This document shows, one piece after another, positions 24,470-33,691 of a DNA stretch of 64,000 bases (position 1 is the stretch's first letter; each line of letters opens with the position of its first letter). The position numbers were made by a program, and so were the translations under genes. The stretch comes from Limimaricola cinnabarinus. Its GTDB lineage: Bacteria; Pseudomonadota; Alphaproteobacteria; Rhodobacterales; Rhodobacteraceae. The notes under the pieces were generated by a model. The model was not told where the DNA came from and made no database searches. It saw only the letters and a program-made list of their open reading frames with translations. The DNA is taken from contig NZ_KZ304952.1 in NCBI RefSeq assembly GCF_002723615.1, forward strand, positions 1 through 64,000, in the 5' to 3' direction.

Positions 24470-25324
24470 TCAGCCCGGGCTCATGCCGCGCAGCCGCTCC
24501 GAGCGCCGCCGCAGCACTTCGAGCGTCACCAGAAGCACCACCGAGATCGAGATCAGCACCGTCGCGGCGGCGAGGATGGTGGGCGAGATCTGCTCGCGCA
24601 GGCCGGTGAACATCTGCCAGGGCAGCGTCTTCTGCCCGGCCGAGCCGACGAAGAGCACCACCACCACCTCGTCGAAGGAGGTGATGAAGGCGAAAAGGCC
24701 GCCAGAGACCACGCCCGGAAGGATCAGCGGCATCTGCACCTTGAAGAAGGTGCGCACCGGCCCTGCCCCGAGATTCGCCGCCGCCCGCGTCAGCGAGCGG
24801 TCGAAGCCCACCAGCGTCGCCGTCACGGTGATGATGACGAAGGGAATACCCAGCGCCGCATGGGCGAGCACGACGCCCCAATAGGTCCCCTGCAGGCCGA
24901 TCCGGCTGTAGAAGAAATACATCCCGGCCGCCGAGATGATCAGCGGCACGATCATCGGCGAGATCAGGATCGCCATGATCGCCCGGCGAAACGGCACATG
25001 CGGCTGGCTCAGGCCGATGGCCGCGAGCGTGCCCAGCGCCACCGACAGGAAGGTCGCGACCGGCGCGATCTTCAGCGAGTTCCACAAGGGCACCTGCCAG
25101 TCGGGGTTGGTGAAGAAATCGCGGTAATGCTTGGTCGAGTAGCCCTCGGGGTCCAGCGCCAGCATCTCGGGCGTGAAGGTGAAGAAGTTCTCGGCGTTGA
25201 ACGACAGCGGGATGATGATGAGGATCGGCGCGATGAGAAAGAAGAAGATCGCCGCGCAGATCACGAGGTAGGAATAATGCCAGACCTTCTGGCCGGTCGA
25301 GGCATAGGGGGGAAGTGCAGCCAT
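24470..25324 (-). CDS. potC: ABC transporter permease, PotC-type (spermidine/putrescine family)
   Basis: A 284-residue permease with six membrane segments and the BPD_transp_1 EAA loop (FDRSLTRAAANLGAGPVRTFFKVQMPLILPGV), which contacts the ATPase. It follows the other permease by 4 bases. Together with the binding protein and ATPase upstream it forms an importer of the polyamine/opine class. The N-terminus GQKVWHYSYLVICAAIFFFLIAPILIIIP matches PotC-like subunits. The exact substrate cannot be read from the permease. Confidence 0.93.
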   Translation of the reverse strand: MAALPPYASTGQKVWHYSYLVICAAIFFFLIAPILIIIPLSFNAENFFTFTPEMLALDPEGYSTKHYRDFFTNPDWQVPLWNSLKIAPVATFLSVALGTLAAIGLSQPHVPFRRAIMAILISPMIVPLIISAAGMYFFYSRIGLQGTYWGVVLAHAALGIPFVIITVTATLVGFDRSLTRAAANLGAGPVRTFFKVQMPLILPGVVSGGLFAFITSFDEVVVVLFVGSAGQKTLPWQMFTGLREQISPTILAAATVLISISVVLLVTLEVLRRRSERLRGMSPG

Positions 25325-25328
25325 TCTC

Positions 25329-26921
25329 TCAGCCTCCCAGCTTGACGTTGTCGATGCCGACGATGCGGTCGTAGAGCCAGTAGAGCGTGAGCACGAGCGC
25401 CAGCAGGATCGAGCCCAAGGCGGCCGCGAGGCCCCAGTTCAGCGAGGACGAGATGTGGTAGGCGATCCGGTTCGAGATGAACACGCCGGAGGTGCCGCCG
25501 ACGATCTCGGGCGTGATGTAGTAGCCGATCGACAGGATGAAGGCGAGGATGGAGCCCGCGCCGATGCCCGGGATCGAGAGCGGGAAGAACACGCGCCAGA
25601 AGGCGGTCCAGTCATTCGCGCCCATGGATTTCGCGGCTCGCATGTAGCTCGGCGGAATCGTCTTCATCACCGAGTAGAGCGGCAGGATCATGAAGGGCAG
25701 CAGGATATGCGTCATCGCGATCATCGTGCCGGTGGCGTTGTTGATCAGCGTCAGGCGGTTGGCGTCCGACACGATGCCGAGCCAGACCAGCGTGTCGTTG
25801 ATCACGCCCTGCTGTTGCAGCAGCACCTTCCAGGCGGAGGTTCGCACCAGAAGCGAGGTCCAGAACGGCAGGAGCACGAGGATCATCAGCACGTTGGCCG
25901 AGCGCAGCGGCAGGGTCGAGAGCAGATAGGCGATCGGGTAGCCCAGCACGATGCAGGAGAAGGTGATCGCCAGCGACATCCACATGGTGCGCCAGAACAG
26001 CTTGAGATAGATCCGCTCGTCGTCGGGACGCATCTGCGCGTCGCCGTCGGGGCCGTTCATCATGTCGATCGAGTTCAGGAAATAGCCGTCGGTATAGGCC
26101 GGGCTGTAGGTCTCGATGACCTGCCAGATCTGCGGATCGACCCAGTCCTCGTCCGATTCCTCGAACAAAGCCTTGATCGAGACGGTCTCGAAGCCGGAGA
26201 CGTCGACATCCGGGAACCCGGCCGGTGCAGCCCCGTTCGCGAGATCGCGGTAGAGCGCGGCATAGACGAAATCCTCGACATCCTCCTCGAGCGGGTCGTC
26301 CTCGTTGGCCTCGACCGTGAGCTTGACCCAGGCATCCCAGACATCGGCGGTCTGGGGCAGCGCCGCGCGGATCTCCTCGTCGGCCATCCAGTTCGACCAG
26401 GCGACCGGGTCCTCGAGCGCGGGCTCGGCCTCGATGAACTGGTCGGTGTAGATATCGGTGTCGAAGCGGCCGACATCGCGGCCGGTGCCGCGAAACAGCG
26501 AGCTGAGACCGGTCTGCTCATAGTTCAGGCGGCTGCCGAGGCGGGTGTGCGACTTGTATTCGGCGGCGATGAAGAGATCGGTGTAGAGTGCCTCGTAGAC
26601 CGGCTCGCCGGGGGCCTCCTCGGGGAGGTTCTGGTCCTCGCGCAGCGCGACCACGGTGCGCGGCAGGGTCTCGGAGACGATCTGGTTCTCGACCGAGCGG
26701 AACAGCATCTCCGCGATCGGCGCCACGAAGGCGACGAGGATGAAGATCAGCAGCGGCGAAACCAGCAGGAAGGCGCGCAGCTTCTCGCGGCGCAGCGCCC
26801 GGTTCAGGCTGTGCTTGAGAGGTCGGCCATCGGCGGCCAGCATCGGGCCGTCTTCGGTCACCTCGCCGCCCGGAAGCACCGCCATCGGCTGGCTCGGGGG
26901 TGTCGTCGCGCTGTCGGTCAT
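25329..26921 (-). CDS. potB: ABC transporter permease, PotB-type with a large extracytoplasmic insertion
   Basis: About 530 residues, nearly twice the usual PotB length. After a cytoplasmic N-terminus and TM1 (about residues 50-75) there is an acidic, non-membrane stretch of about 230 residues (rich in Asp/Glu/Trp; for example ESDEDWVDPQIWQ). The remaining five membrane segments follow from FWRTMWMSLAITF onward, including the EAA loop AAKSMGANDWTAFWRVFFPL. By topology the insertion should be periplasmic, where it could contact the binding protein. ATG at 26921 is preceded by GGAGG; an adjacent ATG at 26924 is also possible. It lies 71 bases after the binding-protein gene. Confidence 0.92.
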   Translation of the reverse strand: MTDSATTPPSQPMAVLPGGEVTEDGPMLAADGRPLKHSLNRALRREKLRAFLLVSPLLIFILVAFVAPIAEMLFRSVENQIVSETLPRTVVALREDQNLPEEAPGEPVYEALYTDLFIAAEYKSHTRLGSRLNYEQTGLSSLFRGTGRDVGRFDTDIYTDQFIEAEPALEDPVAWSNWMADEEIRAALPQTADVWDAWVKLTVEANEDDPLEEDVEDFVYAALYRDLANGAAPAGFPDVDVSGFETVSIKALFEESDEDWVDPQIWQVIETYSPAYTDGYFLNSIDMMNGPDGDAQMRPDDERIYLKLFWRTMWMSLAITFSCIVLGYPIAYLLSTLPLRSANVLMILVLLPFWTSLLVRTSAWKVLLQQQGVINDTLVWLGIVSDANRLTLINNATGTMIAMTHILLPFMILPLYSVMKTIPPSYMRAAKSMGANDWTAFWRVFFPLSIPGIGAGSILAFILSIGYYITPEIVGGTSGVFISNRIAYHISSSLNWGLAAALGSILLALVLTLYWLYDRIVGIDNVKLGG

Positions 26922-26992
26922 CATGCCTCCGGTATTGGGGGTGGGACGGGGCCGATGCGGCCCCGCCCCCTCATGCACTCAGGCGCGCGGCC

Positions 26993-28117
26993 TTACTGCG
27001 CGAGCCAGGCCTGGAACTTGGCATCCAGGTCGTCGCGGTAGTCGGCCCACCATTCGTAGTTCTGCACGAAGGCGCCTTTCGAGTTCTCGGGGTTGGTCGG
27101 CATGTGCGGCGCCATGTCGATCCCGAGTTCGGCGTGCTCGCCCACCAGCGGCGCGGAGGATTTGCGGGCCGGGCCGTAGGAGATGTACTTGGCCTGGTCC
27201 GCGAGACGCTGGGTGTCGGTCGCGAAGTAGAGGAAGTCCTTGACGCGGGCGAGCGACGCCTCGTCGAGACCCTCGGGGATGATCCAGCCGTCGAGATCGT
27301 AGGACTGGGTGTCCCACATCATGTTCACGGGCTGGTCCTGCTCGACGATCAGGCTGAACAGGCGGCCGTTATAGGTCGAGCCGAAGACCACCTCGCCATC
27401 GGCGAGAAGCTGCGGCGTGTCGGCGCCCGAGGACCACCAGATTGTCTCGTCCTTGATGGTGTCGAGCTTGGCGAAGGCGCGGTCCTGGCCTTCCTCGGTC
27501 TCGAGCACGTCATAGACTTCCTCATAGGGCACGCCGTCGCAGATCAGCGCCCATTCGAGGTTGTTGTGCGGCCGCTTCTCGAGGCTGCGCTGGCCCGGGA
27601 AGGTCTCGGTGTCGAAGACGTCGCAGACGCTGGTGGGTTCCTTGCCGTCCCATTCGGCGACATCGTTGCGATAGCCGAAGGTGTAGGAATAGGCGATCTG
27701 CGGGATGAAGCAGTCGGAGACCAGCATCTCCTCGCCGAAATCCTCGGAGGCCGGGGTGCCGTCGGGCGCGGGCGCGAGGTCCTCGTCGGGGTCGATCTCC
27801 ATGGCGAGACCCTCGTCGCACAGGCGCATCGCGTCGGCGGCGGTGGCGTCGACGAGATCCCAGGTGACGTTGCCGGCCTCGTTCTGGGCGCGCAGCTTGG
27901 CCACGGCCTCGGCCGAGCTTTCGTCCCAGGTGATCGACACCTCGGGGTGCATTTCCTGGTAGGGCTCGACATAGGCCTTGAGCTGGCTTTCCTGATAGGC
28001 GCCGCCCCAGCTGACGATGGTCATCTCATTGGCCATTTCCACGTGGCTCTCGGCGCTGGCGATGGTCGCCGTGGCCACGAGCGCGGTGCTGGCCGTCAGA
28101 AGACGAGTGATGTTCAT
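26993..28117 (-). CDS. potD: periplasmic substrate-binding protein, polyamine type
   Basis: A 374-residue secreted solute-binding protein. The signal peptide is MNITRLLTASTALVATATIASA, cleaved near residue 22. The mature part has the PotD/PotF-like opening MTIVSWGGAYQESQLKAYVEPY and closing features (AKYISYGPARKSSAP, PTNPENSKGAF). The ribosome-binding site GGGAG lies 8 bases upstream. The order ATPase, binding protein, PotB, PotC is common for this family. The ligand is probably a polyamine or related cationic compound, inferred only from family. Confidence 0.93.
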   Translation of the reverse strand: MNITRLLTASTALVATATIASAESHVEMANEMTIVSWGGAYQESQLKAYVEPYQEMHPEVSITWDESSAEAVAKLRAQNEAGNVTWDLVDATAADAMRLCDEGLAMEIDPDEDLAPAPDGTPASEDFGEEMLVSDCFIPQIAYSYTFGYRNDVAEWDGKEPTSVCDVFDTETFPGQRSLEKRPHNNLEWALICDGVPYEEVYDVLETEEGQDRAFAKLDTIKDETIWWSSGADTPQLLADGEVVFGSTYNGRLFSLIVEQDQPVNMMWDTQSYDLDGWIIPEGLDEASLARVKDFLYFATDTQRLADQAKYISYGPARKSSAPLVGEHAELGIDMAPHMPTNPENSKGAFVQNYEWWADYRDDLDAKFQAWLAQ

Positions 28118-28190
28118 GTAGAACTCCCGTTGTTTACCCGGTTCTTGGTTTCACAGGGCGCGCGGTCCGGGTGACGACGCCCCGCATTGG

Positions 28191-28218
28191 CCGCGCCCTT
28201 CCTCGGGAAGGGGCGCGG
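28191..28218 (-). other. GC-rich hairpin between the ATPase and binding-protein genes
   Basis: CCGCGCCC-TTCC pairs with GGAA-GGGGCGCGG around a short loop, giving a stem of about 12 pairs with one bulge. No T-run follows on the minus strand, so it is more likely an mRNA-processing or stabilising structure than a terminator. Such elements often raise binding-protein mRNA over the ATPase. Confidence 0.45.
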
Positions 28219-28232
28219 TTGCGCGGCCGATC

Positions 28233-29333
28233 TCAGGGATCGAGCGCGCGGCAATCCTCGGGCAACCACCCGATGCGGATTTCCTGACCCGGCTTGAGCC
28301 GCGGCTGGTCGGGGGCGTTGCGCGTCTTCATGACGAAGTCGTCATGCCCGGCGACCTTGAGCCGCGTGCGGAAGGTGTCGCCCATGTAGATGAACTCCTG
28401 CACCACGGCGGGCAGCGTGTGCGCGTCGGGGTGCAGGCGCTCGATGTTGGATTCGACCCGCTCGGGCCGGATCGAGACGCGGGTGCGCTGGCCGACATCG
28501 GTGACATTGACCGGCAGCGCGTCGATCAGCTCGCCATCGTCGAGCCGCACGAGGCAGGAATTGGGGCCGATCTCCTCGACTACGCCGTCGAGCGTGTTGT
28601 TCTCGCCGATGAACTGCGCGACGAAGCTGTTCTGCGGCTTTTCATAAAGCTCGTCGGGCGGCGCGAGCTGCTGGATGCGCCCGTCGTCGAACACCGCGAC
28701 CCGGTCGGACATGGTCAGCGCCTCGGTCTGGTCGTGGGTGACATAGACCACGGTGATGCCCAGGCGGTGCGCCAGCTCGGTGATCTCGAACTGCAACGTC
28801 TCGCGCAGCTGCTTGTCGAGCGCGCCCAAAGGCTCGTCCATCAGCACCAGCTCGGGCTCGAACACCAGCGCGCGGGCCAGCGCGATCCGCTGCTGCTGGC
28901 CGCCCGAAAGCTGGGTCGGGCGGCGGTTCTTGAACTCGCCCATCTGCACCATGTCGAGGGCGCGGGCGATCTTCTTCTCGCGCTCGGACTTGCCCAGCTT
29001 GCGCACTTCGAGCGGGAAGGAGAGGTTCTCCCCCACCGTCATGTGCGGAAACAGCGCGTAGTTCTGGAACACCATGCCGATGCCGCGCTTGTGCGGCGGG
29101 ATGTTGTTGATCGACTTGCCGTCGAGCCGGATCTCGCCATGGGTGGCGGTCTCGAAGCCCGCGAGCATCATCAGGCAGGTGGTCTTGCCCGACCCGGACG
29201 GCCCCAGCATGGTCAGAAATTCGCCCTTGGGCAGGGCAAGGTTGAGATCCTTCACGACGAGCTTCTCGCCGTCATAGCTTTTCTGTACGCGTTCGAACTC
29301 CACGAACGCTTCCGAACTCGAGCCTTGGGCCAA
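28233..29333 (-). CDS. potA: ABC transporter ATP-binding protein, PotA-type
   Basis: A 366-residue ATPase if it starts at TTG 29333, where AGGGAG lies 6 bases upstream; the frame is open further upstream, but the extra residues are not family-like. Motifs: Walker A GPSGSGKTT, Q-loop VFQNYALFPHMTV, signature LSGGQQQRIALARAL, Walker B LVLMDEPLGALD and switch His VTHDQTEALTMS. The C-terminal TOBE domain (about 285-366) includes SIRPERV. It is the first gene of the transporter operon and drives import through PotB/PotC. The TTG start is the least certain point. Confidence 0.94.
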   Translation of the reverse strand: MAQGSSSEAFVEFERVQKSYDGEKLVVKDLNLALPKGEFLTMLGPSGSGKTTCLMMLAGFETATHGEIRLDGKSINNIPPHKRGIGMVFQNYALFPHMTVGENLSFPLEVRKLGKSEREKKIARALDMVQMGEFKNRRPTQLSGGQQQRIALARALVFEPELVLMDEPLGALDKQLRETLQFEITELAHRLGITVVYVTHDQTEALTMSDRVAVFDDGRIQQLAPPDELYEKPQNSFVAQFIGENNTLDGVVEEIGPNSCLVRLDDGELIDALPVNVTDVGQRTRVSIRPERVESNIERLHPDAHTLPAVVQEFIYMGDTFRTRLKVAGHDDFVMKTRNAPDQPRLKPGQEIRIGWLPEDCRALDP

Positions 29334-29777
29334 GCCTCGCTCCCTGTTGTTGTGTCGGCGGATTATTTCCGCACTTGTAAGCAAGACTAAAGCAAGCTGC
29401 CCATTGCATTGCAACCGCTTAGCCCGACATTGGAAATTACGCTGGGTAAGACGCGCTGCAGCGCGGCGCGATCGCCCGCCCATGCTGGGGGTTGCGGATC
29501 TCAATGCGGCGGGATGACGCAGTGAAAATCGGCCAAAAACGCGACAACTTCAAATTGTATTTTCCGCGGAATGCAACCCAATGAGCTGCAATCCCTGTCG
29601 CTCATGGACAAGGGGATGTCGCAAATCGACACATTCGAAAGACAGGGTTTTGGGGGCTGCGAACGAGAAAGAGCCCGGCGATATCGCGGACTCGAAAACG
29701 GGCATGATCTGCCCGACGTCACTCTTGCTTTTCTGGGGGGGCTCCGGCGGCCCGCCGTGCCGGCGGGCCTGCCTGAA
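29334..29777. other. gene-free stretch upstream of the polyamine transporter
   Basis: About 440 bases without a supported gene, between the potA start and tRNA-Leu. It is clearly less GC-rich than its surroundings, with A/T runs around 29520-29570 and 29360-29430, consistent with a promoter region for the transporter on the minus strand. Short open frames on both strands lack ribosome-binding sites and run into the tRNA, so I do not call them. The part next to the tRNA holds a hairpin (29749-29769). Confidence 0.6.
29749..29769 (-). terminator. hairpin downstream of tRNA-Leu
   Basis: GGCCCGCCG and CGGCGGGCC form a perfect 9-base-pair stem with a 3-base loop, 8 bases past the CCA end of the tRNA on the minus strand. 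There is no T-run, so termination or 3' processing is only likely. Confidence 0.5.
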
Positions 29778-29864
29778 TGGTGCGGTCGAGAAGACTCGAA
29801 CTTCCACGGGTGTTACCCCACAGCGACCTCAACGCTGCGCGTCTACCAATTCCGCCACGACCGC
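29778..29864 (-). tRNA. tRNA-Leu (anticodon GAG)
   Basis: The minus strand reads GCGGTCGTGGCGGAATTGGT at the 5' end and CGACCGC plus A and encoded CCA at the 3' end. The anticodon stem CAGCG/CGCTG encloses loop TTGAGGT, giving anticodon GAG (CUC and CUU codons). The class II variable arm and T arm (AGTTCGAGTCT) are present. Confidence 0.95.
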
Positions 29865-30035
29865 ACGTGATCAGGTAGGATGGCGGCCTCATAGCCTTGG
29901 GCTTCGGGGGAGCGCAAGAGCGAATTTCACCGGACCCGGCGTCAAGCACGGAAAAATCGCCCGCGGCGGCGGGCTTTGACTTTTCGCCCCCCGCGCGCCA
30001 CCCCATCTGCGAGGAAAGCGAAGCGGAGCGCGGGC

Positions 30036-30710
30036 ATGGTGGACTGGATCGTGAGCGACGGGCTGACGCCCTATGAGGAGGCCGTCGCCGCCATGGAGGC
30101 CCGCGCGAAGGCGATCGCCGCAGGCGAGGCCGAAGAGGCGGTCTGGTTGCTTGAGCATCCGCCCCTCTATACCGCCGGCACCTCGGCCAAGCCCGCCGAC
30201 CTGACCGACCCCGAGCGCTTTCCGGTGCACCAGACCCGGCGCGGCGGGCAATACACCTATCACGGGCCGGGCCAGCGCGTCGCTTACGTGATGCTCGATG
30301 TCGGCAAACGCGGCCGCGACGTGCGCGCCTTCGTCAAGGCGCTGGAGGGCTGGATCATCGGCACGCTGGCCGAGCTCAACGTCACCGGCGAGCTGCGCGA
30401 GGGCCGCGTCGGCGTCTGGGTGCAGCGCCCCGACAAGCCGCTGACCGCCTCGGGCGCGGTGGCCGAGGACAAGATCGCCGCCCTGGGCATCCGCCTGCAC
30501 AAATGGGTGAGCTTCCACGGGCTGGCGATCAACGTGGAGCCGGACCTGTCGCATTTCGGCGGCATCGTGCCTTGCGGCATCGCCGAGCACGGCGTGACCA
30601 GCCTCGTCGATCTCGGCCTGCCGGTGACCATGGCCGATCTCGACATCGCGCTCGAGCGCGGCTTTGCGGCGTATTTCGAAGGCCCCCTGCGGCGCGCCGC
30701 AGCGCTCTGA
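30036..30710 (+). CDS. lipB: octanoyl-(acyl carrier protein) transferase
   Basis: A 224-residue LipB that moves octanoate from acyl carrier protein to lipoyl domains of 2-oxoacid dehydrogenases. Family motifs are present: [21 protein letters not shown], the catalytic Lys block [26 protein letters not shown] and the catalytic Cys in IVPCGI. ATG at 30036 is chosen because upstream residues are not LipB-like. It lies 145 bases before ctaD. Confidence 0.96.
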   Translation: MVDWIVSDGLTPYEEAVAAMEARAKAIAAGEAEEAVWLLEHPPLYTAGTSAKPADLTDPERFPVHQTRRGGQYTYHGPGQRVAYVMLDVGKRGRDVRAFVKALEGWIIGTLAELNVTGELREGRVGVWVQRPDKPLTASGAVAEDKIAALGIRLHKWVSFHGLAINVEPDLSHFGGIVPCGIAEHGVTSLVDLGLPVTMADLDIALERGFAAYFEGPLRRAAAL

Positions 30711-30854
30711 GCCCCTTCCGCCCCGCCCCGTTGCAATCGGTCTCCTGCGGCGTCCTGACCGTTGCCCCGGCCGCGATCTCCTTCTAGAAGGACGCCAATT
30801 GCCTGCGCGTGCTCGCGTGCGGGCCCGTCAGGCAACCAAACTCGGGAGAGCCAC

Positions 30855-32558
30855 ATGGCAGACGCCGCCATCCACGGCCACGGACATGAGGACAAGCGGG
30901 GCTTCTTCACCCGCTGGTTCATGTCCACCAACCACAAGGACATCGGGATCCTGTATCTCTTCGCGGCGGGCTTCGTGGGCCTGCTGTCGGTGATGCTGAC
31001 CATTCACATGCGGCTCGAGCTGATGCAGCCGGGCGTGCAGTTCATGTGCACCGAAAACGTCAGCGCCAACCCGATCATGACGGTGCTGCGCTCCTGGGTG
31101 CCCAGCGCCACCGAGGCCTGTACCCCCAACGGCCACATGTGGAACGTCGCGATCACCTATCACGGCGTGCTGATGATGTTCTTCGTCGTCATCCCCGCGC
31201 TGTTCGGCGGCTTCGGCAACTACTTCATGCCGCTGCAGATCGGCGCGCCGGACATGGCCTTCCCGCGGCTGAACAACCTCTCCTTCTGGATGTTCATCGC
31301 CGGCGTGGCGCTGGGCCTCGCCTCGCTCTTCTCGCCGGGCGGCAACGGCCAGGCGGGCTCGGGCGTGGGCTGGGTGCTCTACCCGCCGCTCTCGACCTCC
31401 GAGCCGGGCATGTCGATGGATCTCGCGATTTTCGCCGTCCACGTCTCGGGCGCAAGCTCGATCCTCGGCGCGATCAACATCATCACCACCTTCCTCAACA
31501 TGCGCGCGCCGGGCATGACGCTGCACAAGGTGCCGCTCTTCGCCTGGTCGATCTTCGTCACCGCCTGGCTGATCCTCCTGGCCCTGCCCGTTCTGGCCGG
31601 CGCGATCACCATGCTGCTGACCGACCGCAATTTCGGCACCTCGTTCTTCCAGCCCTCGGGCGGCGGCGACCCGATCCTCTACCAGCACATCCTGTGGTTC
31701 TTCGGCCACCCGGAAGTCTACATCATCATCATCCCCGCCTTCGGCATCATCAGCCACGTGATCGCGACCTTCTCCAAGAAGCCGATCTTCGGCTACCTGC
31801 CGATGGTCTACGCGATGGTGGCGATCGGCGTGCTCGGCTTCGTCGTCTGGGCGCACCACATGTACACCGTGGGCATGTCGCTGACGCAGCAGTCCTACTT
31901 CATGATGGCCACCATGGTCATCGCGGTGCCGACCGGGGTTAAGATCTTCTCCTGGATCGCGACGATGTGGGGCGGCTCGGTCGAGTTCAAGACGCCGATG
32001 CTCTGGGCCTTCGGTTTCCTGTTCCTGTTCACCGTGGGCGGCGTGACCGGCATCGTCCTGTCCCAGGCCGGCATCGACCGCGCCTATCACGACACCTACT
32101 ACGTCGTGGCGCACTTCCACTACGTGATGAGCTTGGGCGCCGTGTTCGGCATCTTCGCGGGGATCTACTTCTACTTCCCGAAGATGACCGGCAAGATGCT
32201 GCCTGAGCTCGCGGGCAAGATCCACTTCTGGATGATGTTCATCGGTGCGAACATCACCTTCTTCCCGCAGCACTTCCTGGGCCGTCAGGGCATGCCGCGC
32301 CGCTACATCGACTACCCGGAGGCCTTCGCCACCTGGAACCTCGTCTCCTCGCTCGGCGCCTTCCTGGCCTTCGCTTCCTTCGTGTTCTTCATCGTGGTGC
32401 TGTTCTACACCCTCGCCAAGGGCAAGCGGATCAACGTCGCCAACCCCTGGAACGAGTATGCCGACACGCTGGAATGGACCCTGCCCTCGCCGCCGCCGGA
32501 GCACACCTTCGAGACGCTGCCCAAGCAGAGCGACTGGGACCGCAGCCACGCCCATTGA
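30855..32558 (+). CDS. ctaD: cytochrome c oxidase subunit I (aa3 type)
   Basis: A 567-residue heme-copper oxidase subunit with twelve membrane segments. Visible ligands and channel features include YHGVLMMFF, the His-Tyr crosslink motif [17 protein letters not shown], the Cu-B His pair in [11 protein letters not shown], the K-channel Thr/Lys area, and the heme His pair in [13 protein letters not shown]. It is the terminal enzyme of aerobic respiration, reducing oxygen and pumping protons. The start at 30855 follows GGGAGA. As in Paracoccus and Rhodobacter, ctaD stands apart from the ctaCBGE genes. A strong terminator follows. Confidence 0.97.
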   Translation: MADAAIHGHGHEDKRGFFTRWFMSTNHKDIGILYLFAAGFVGLLSVMLTIHMRLELMQPGVQFMCTENVSANPIMTVLRSWVPSATEACTPNGHMWNVAITYHGVLMMFFVVIPALFGGFGNYFMPLQIGAPDMAFPRLNNLSFWMFIAGVALGLASLFSPGGNGQAGSGVGWVLYPPLSTSEPGMSMDLAIFAVHVSGASSILGAINIITTFLNMRAPGMTLHKVPLFAWSIFVTAWLILLALPVLAGAITMLLTDRNFGTSFFQPSGGGDPILYQHILWFFGHPEVYIIIIPAFGIISHVIATFSKKPIFGYLPMVYAMVAIGVLGFVVWAHHMYTVGMSLTQQSYFMMATMVIAVPTGVKIFSWIATMWGGSVEFKTPMLWAFGFLFLFTVGGVTGIVLSQAGIDRAYHDTYYVVAHFHYVMSLGAVFGIFAGIYFYFPKMTGKMLPELAGKIHFWMMFIGANITFFPQHFLGRQGMPRRYIDYPEAFATWNLVSSLGAFLAFASFVFFIVVLFYTLAKGKRINVANPWNEYADTLEWTLPSPPPEHTFETLPKQSDWDRSHAH

Positions 32559-32583
32559 GGCATGGCCCGCGACATGACCCCGA

Positions 32584-32613
32584 GGGCCCGGCGGAAACGC
32601 CGGGCCCTTTTTT
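32584..32613 (+). terminator. intrinsic terminator of ctaD
   Basis: A perfect 10-base-pair stem, GGGCCCGGCG with CGCCGGGCCC, a GAAA tetraloop and six T residues, starting 26 bases after the ctaD stop. Confidence 0.95.
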
Positions 32614-32637
32614 CATCCCCCCCCGCCGGATTGCCCG

Positions 32638-33141
32638 ATGCCGCATGAATGGACGAAGCGCCCCGCCCCGCAGGGCCCCGTCGAGGCCGAGCTGCAGCTC
32701 TGGCCGCACCGCTCCCTGCCCAAGCGCGGCTTCGTCGCCTTCATCGGCGGTACGGCGGCACTGATCGCCCTGCCCTTGCTCACGATGCTGGGCACGCCGG
32801 TATTATGGGTCCTGCTGCCCTTTCTCGGCGCCGCCGTGGCGGGCATCTGGTGGGCGCTGGCGCGCAGCTACCGCGATGGCGAGGTGCTGGAGCGGCTGGA
32901 GATCCGCGACGGGACGATCCGCCTGACCCGGCGCGACCGGGGCCGCGCCGAGCGGGTCTGGGAGGCCGATCCCTACTGGGTCGAGCTGACGCTGCACGAG
33001 GGCGAGCGCCCGGTGCCCGCCTATCTCACCCTGCGCGGCAACGGGCGCGAGGTCGAGCTTGGCGCCTTTCTGCCCGAAGAGGAACGCCGGGCGCTGGCCG
33101 AGAGCCTGCAGAGGCTCCTGGCACGGCTCGGACGGCGGTGA
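32638..33141 (+). CDS. DUF2244 membrane protein
   Basis: A 167-residue protein of the DUF2244 family. Two adjacent membrane segments (about residues 30-50 and 55-75) carry the family pattern PKRGFVAFIGG and WWALARSYRDGEVLERLEI. A cytoplasmic beta-rich domain follows, with DPYWVELTLHEGERPVPAYLTLR. Family members are often encoded next to cytochrome oxidase or biogenesis genes in Alphaproteobacteria, as here after ctaD. The function is unknown. The terminator between them implies separate transcription. Confidence 0.88.
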   Translation: MPHEWTKRPAPQGPVEAELQLWPHRSLPKRGFVAFIGGTAALIALPLLTMLGTPVLWVLLPFLGAAVAGIWWALARSYRDGEVLERLEIRDGTIRLTRRDRGRAERVWEADPYWVELTLHEGERPVPAYLTLRGNGREVELGAFLPEEERRALAESLQRLLARLGRR

Positions 33142-33226
33142 ACCGCGGATGCGACACCGCGTCGTAACGTCGTCGATGGAACTCCGGTCCCGATCCGGGC
33201 ATTTTCCTGACAACGGAGGATTCGTC

Positions 33227-33379
33227 ATGCCAAAGAACACCGCGCCGAAACAACTGACCCGCCGGCTGGCCAAGGCCGGACGCGCCATCCTCGAAGGTCT
33301 GGCCGACGCCCTGCTGCCGCAGCCGCGCCCGCAGCACCGCCCGATTCCCATTCCCGTTTCCGGCCAGCGCCGCCGCTGA
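33227..33379 (+). CDS. small basic protein, 50 residues
   Basis: A short gene with a good ribosome-binding site (GGAGGA, 6 bases before ATG 33227) and a strong terminator 22 bases after its stop, which together support it as real. The product is very basic and Pro-rich at the end (KNTAPKQLTRRLAKAGRAIL, then a QPRPQHRPIPIP segment). The middle could form one amphipathic helix. I do not recognise a family; binding to RNA, DNA or membrane is possible but only a guess. Confidence 0.7.
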   Translation: MPKNTAPKQLTRRLAKAGRAILEGLADALLPQPRPQHRPIPIPVSGQRRR

Positions 33380-33400
33380 AGGCGCCTTCCCCAAGACAAA

Positions 33401-33431
33401 GGGCGGCTCCCGGTCGGGAGCCGCCCTTTTT
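33401..33431. terminator. bidirectional terminator
   Basis: An 11-base-pair perfect stem, GGGCGGCTCCC with GGGAGCCGCCC and a GGTC loop. TTTTT follows on the plus strand and TTTGTCTT on the minus strand. It lies between the small basic protein gene and the convergent DUF3008 gene and suits both. Confidence 0.9.
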
Positions 33432-33446
33432 CGGTTCCGCTTCGAC

Positions 33447-33629
33447 TCAACCCTTCTTGTCGGGCAGATCCTCGCGCTTGGTATGGGCGAAATCCTCGAG
33501 CTCGGATTCGCTCATGTCGTCGTACATCTCCTTCGAGGCACCCTTGAGGTCCTTGACCTTGGTGTCGCCCCTCTTGGCCGAAAGCGCGGCCCCGGCCGCC
33601 TTCTGCTGCGCCTTGGATTGTGCGGGCAT
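33447..33629 (-). CDS. DUF3008 small protein
   Basis: A 60-residue hydrophilic protein with the DUF3008 pattern: MPAQSKAQQKAAGAALSAKR, then VKDLKGASKEMYDDMSESEL, then a short charged tail. These small proteins are common in Alphaproteobacteria and tend to be stress- or stationary-phase-related, but their role is unproven. A ribosome-binding site (AAGGAGGA) precedes the ATG. It is monocistronic, ending at the shared terminator. Confidence 0.88.
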   Translation of the reverse strand: MPAQSKAQQKAAGAALSAKRGDTKVKDLKGASKEMYDDMSESELEDFAHTKREDLPDKKG

Positions 33630-33691
33630 GTCGGTCCTCCTTGTTCCGGATGACCGTAAAACGCGAAGCCCTGGCGCCGCGTTCCCGTGGC

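Noticed and set aside
29571-29870. small open frame before tRNA-Leu
   Set aside because: It reads through the tRNA gene on the opposite strand and has no ribosome-binding site.
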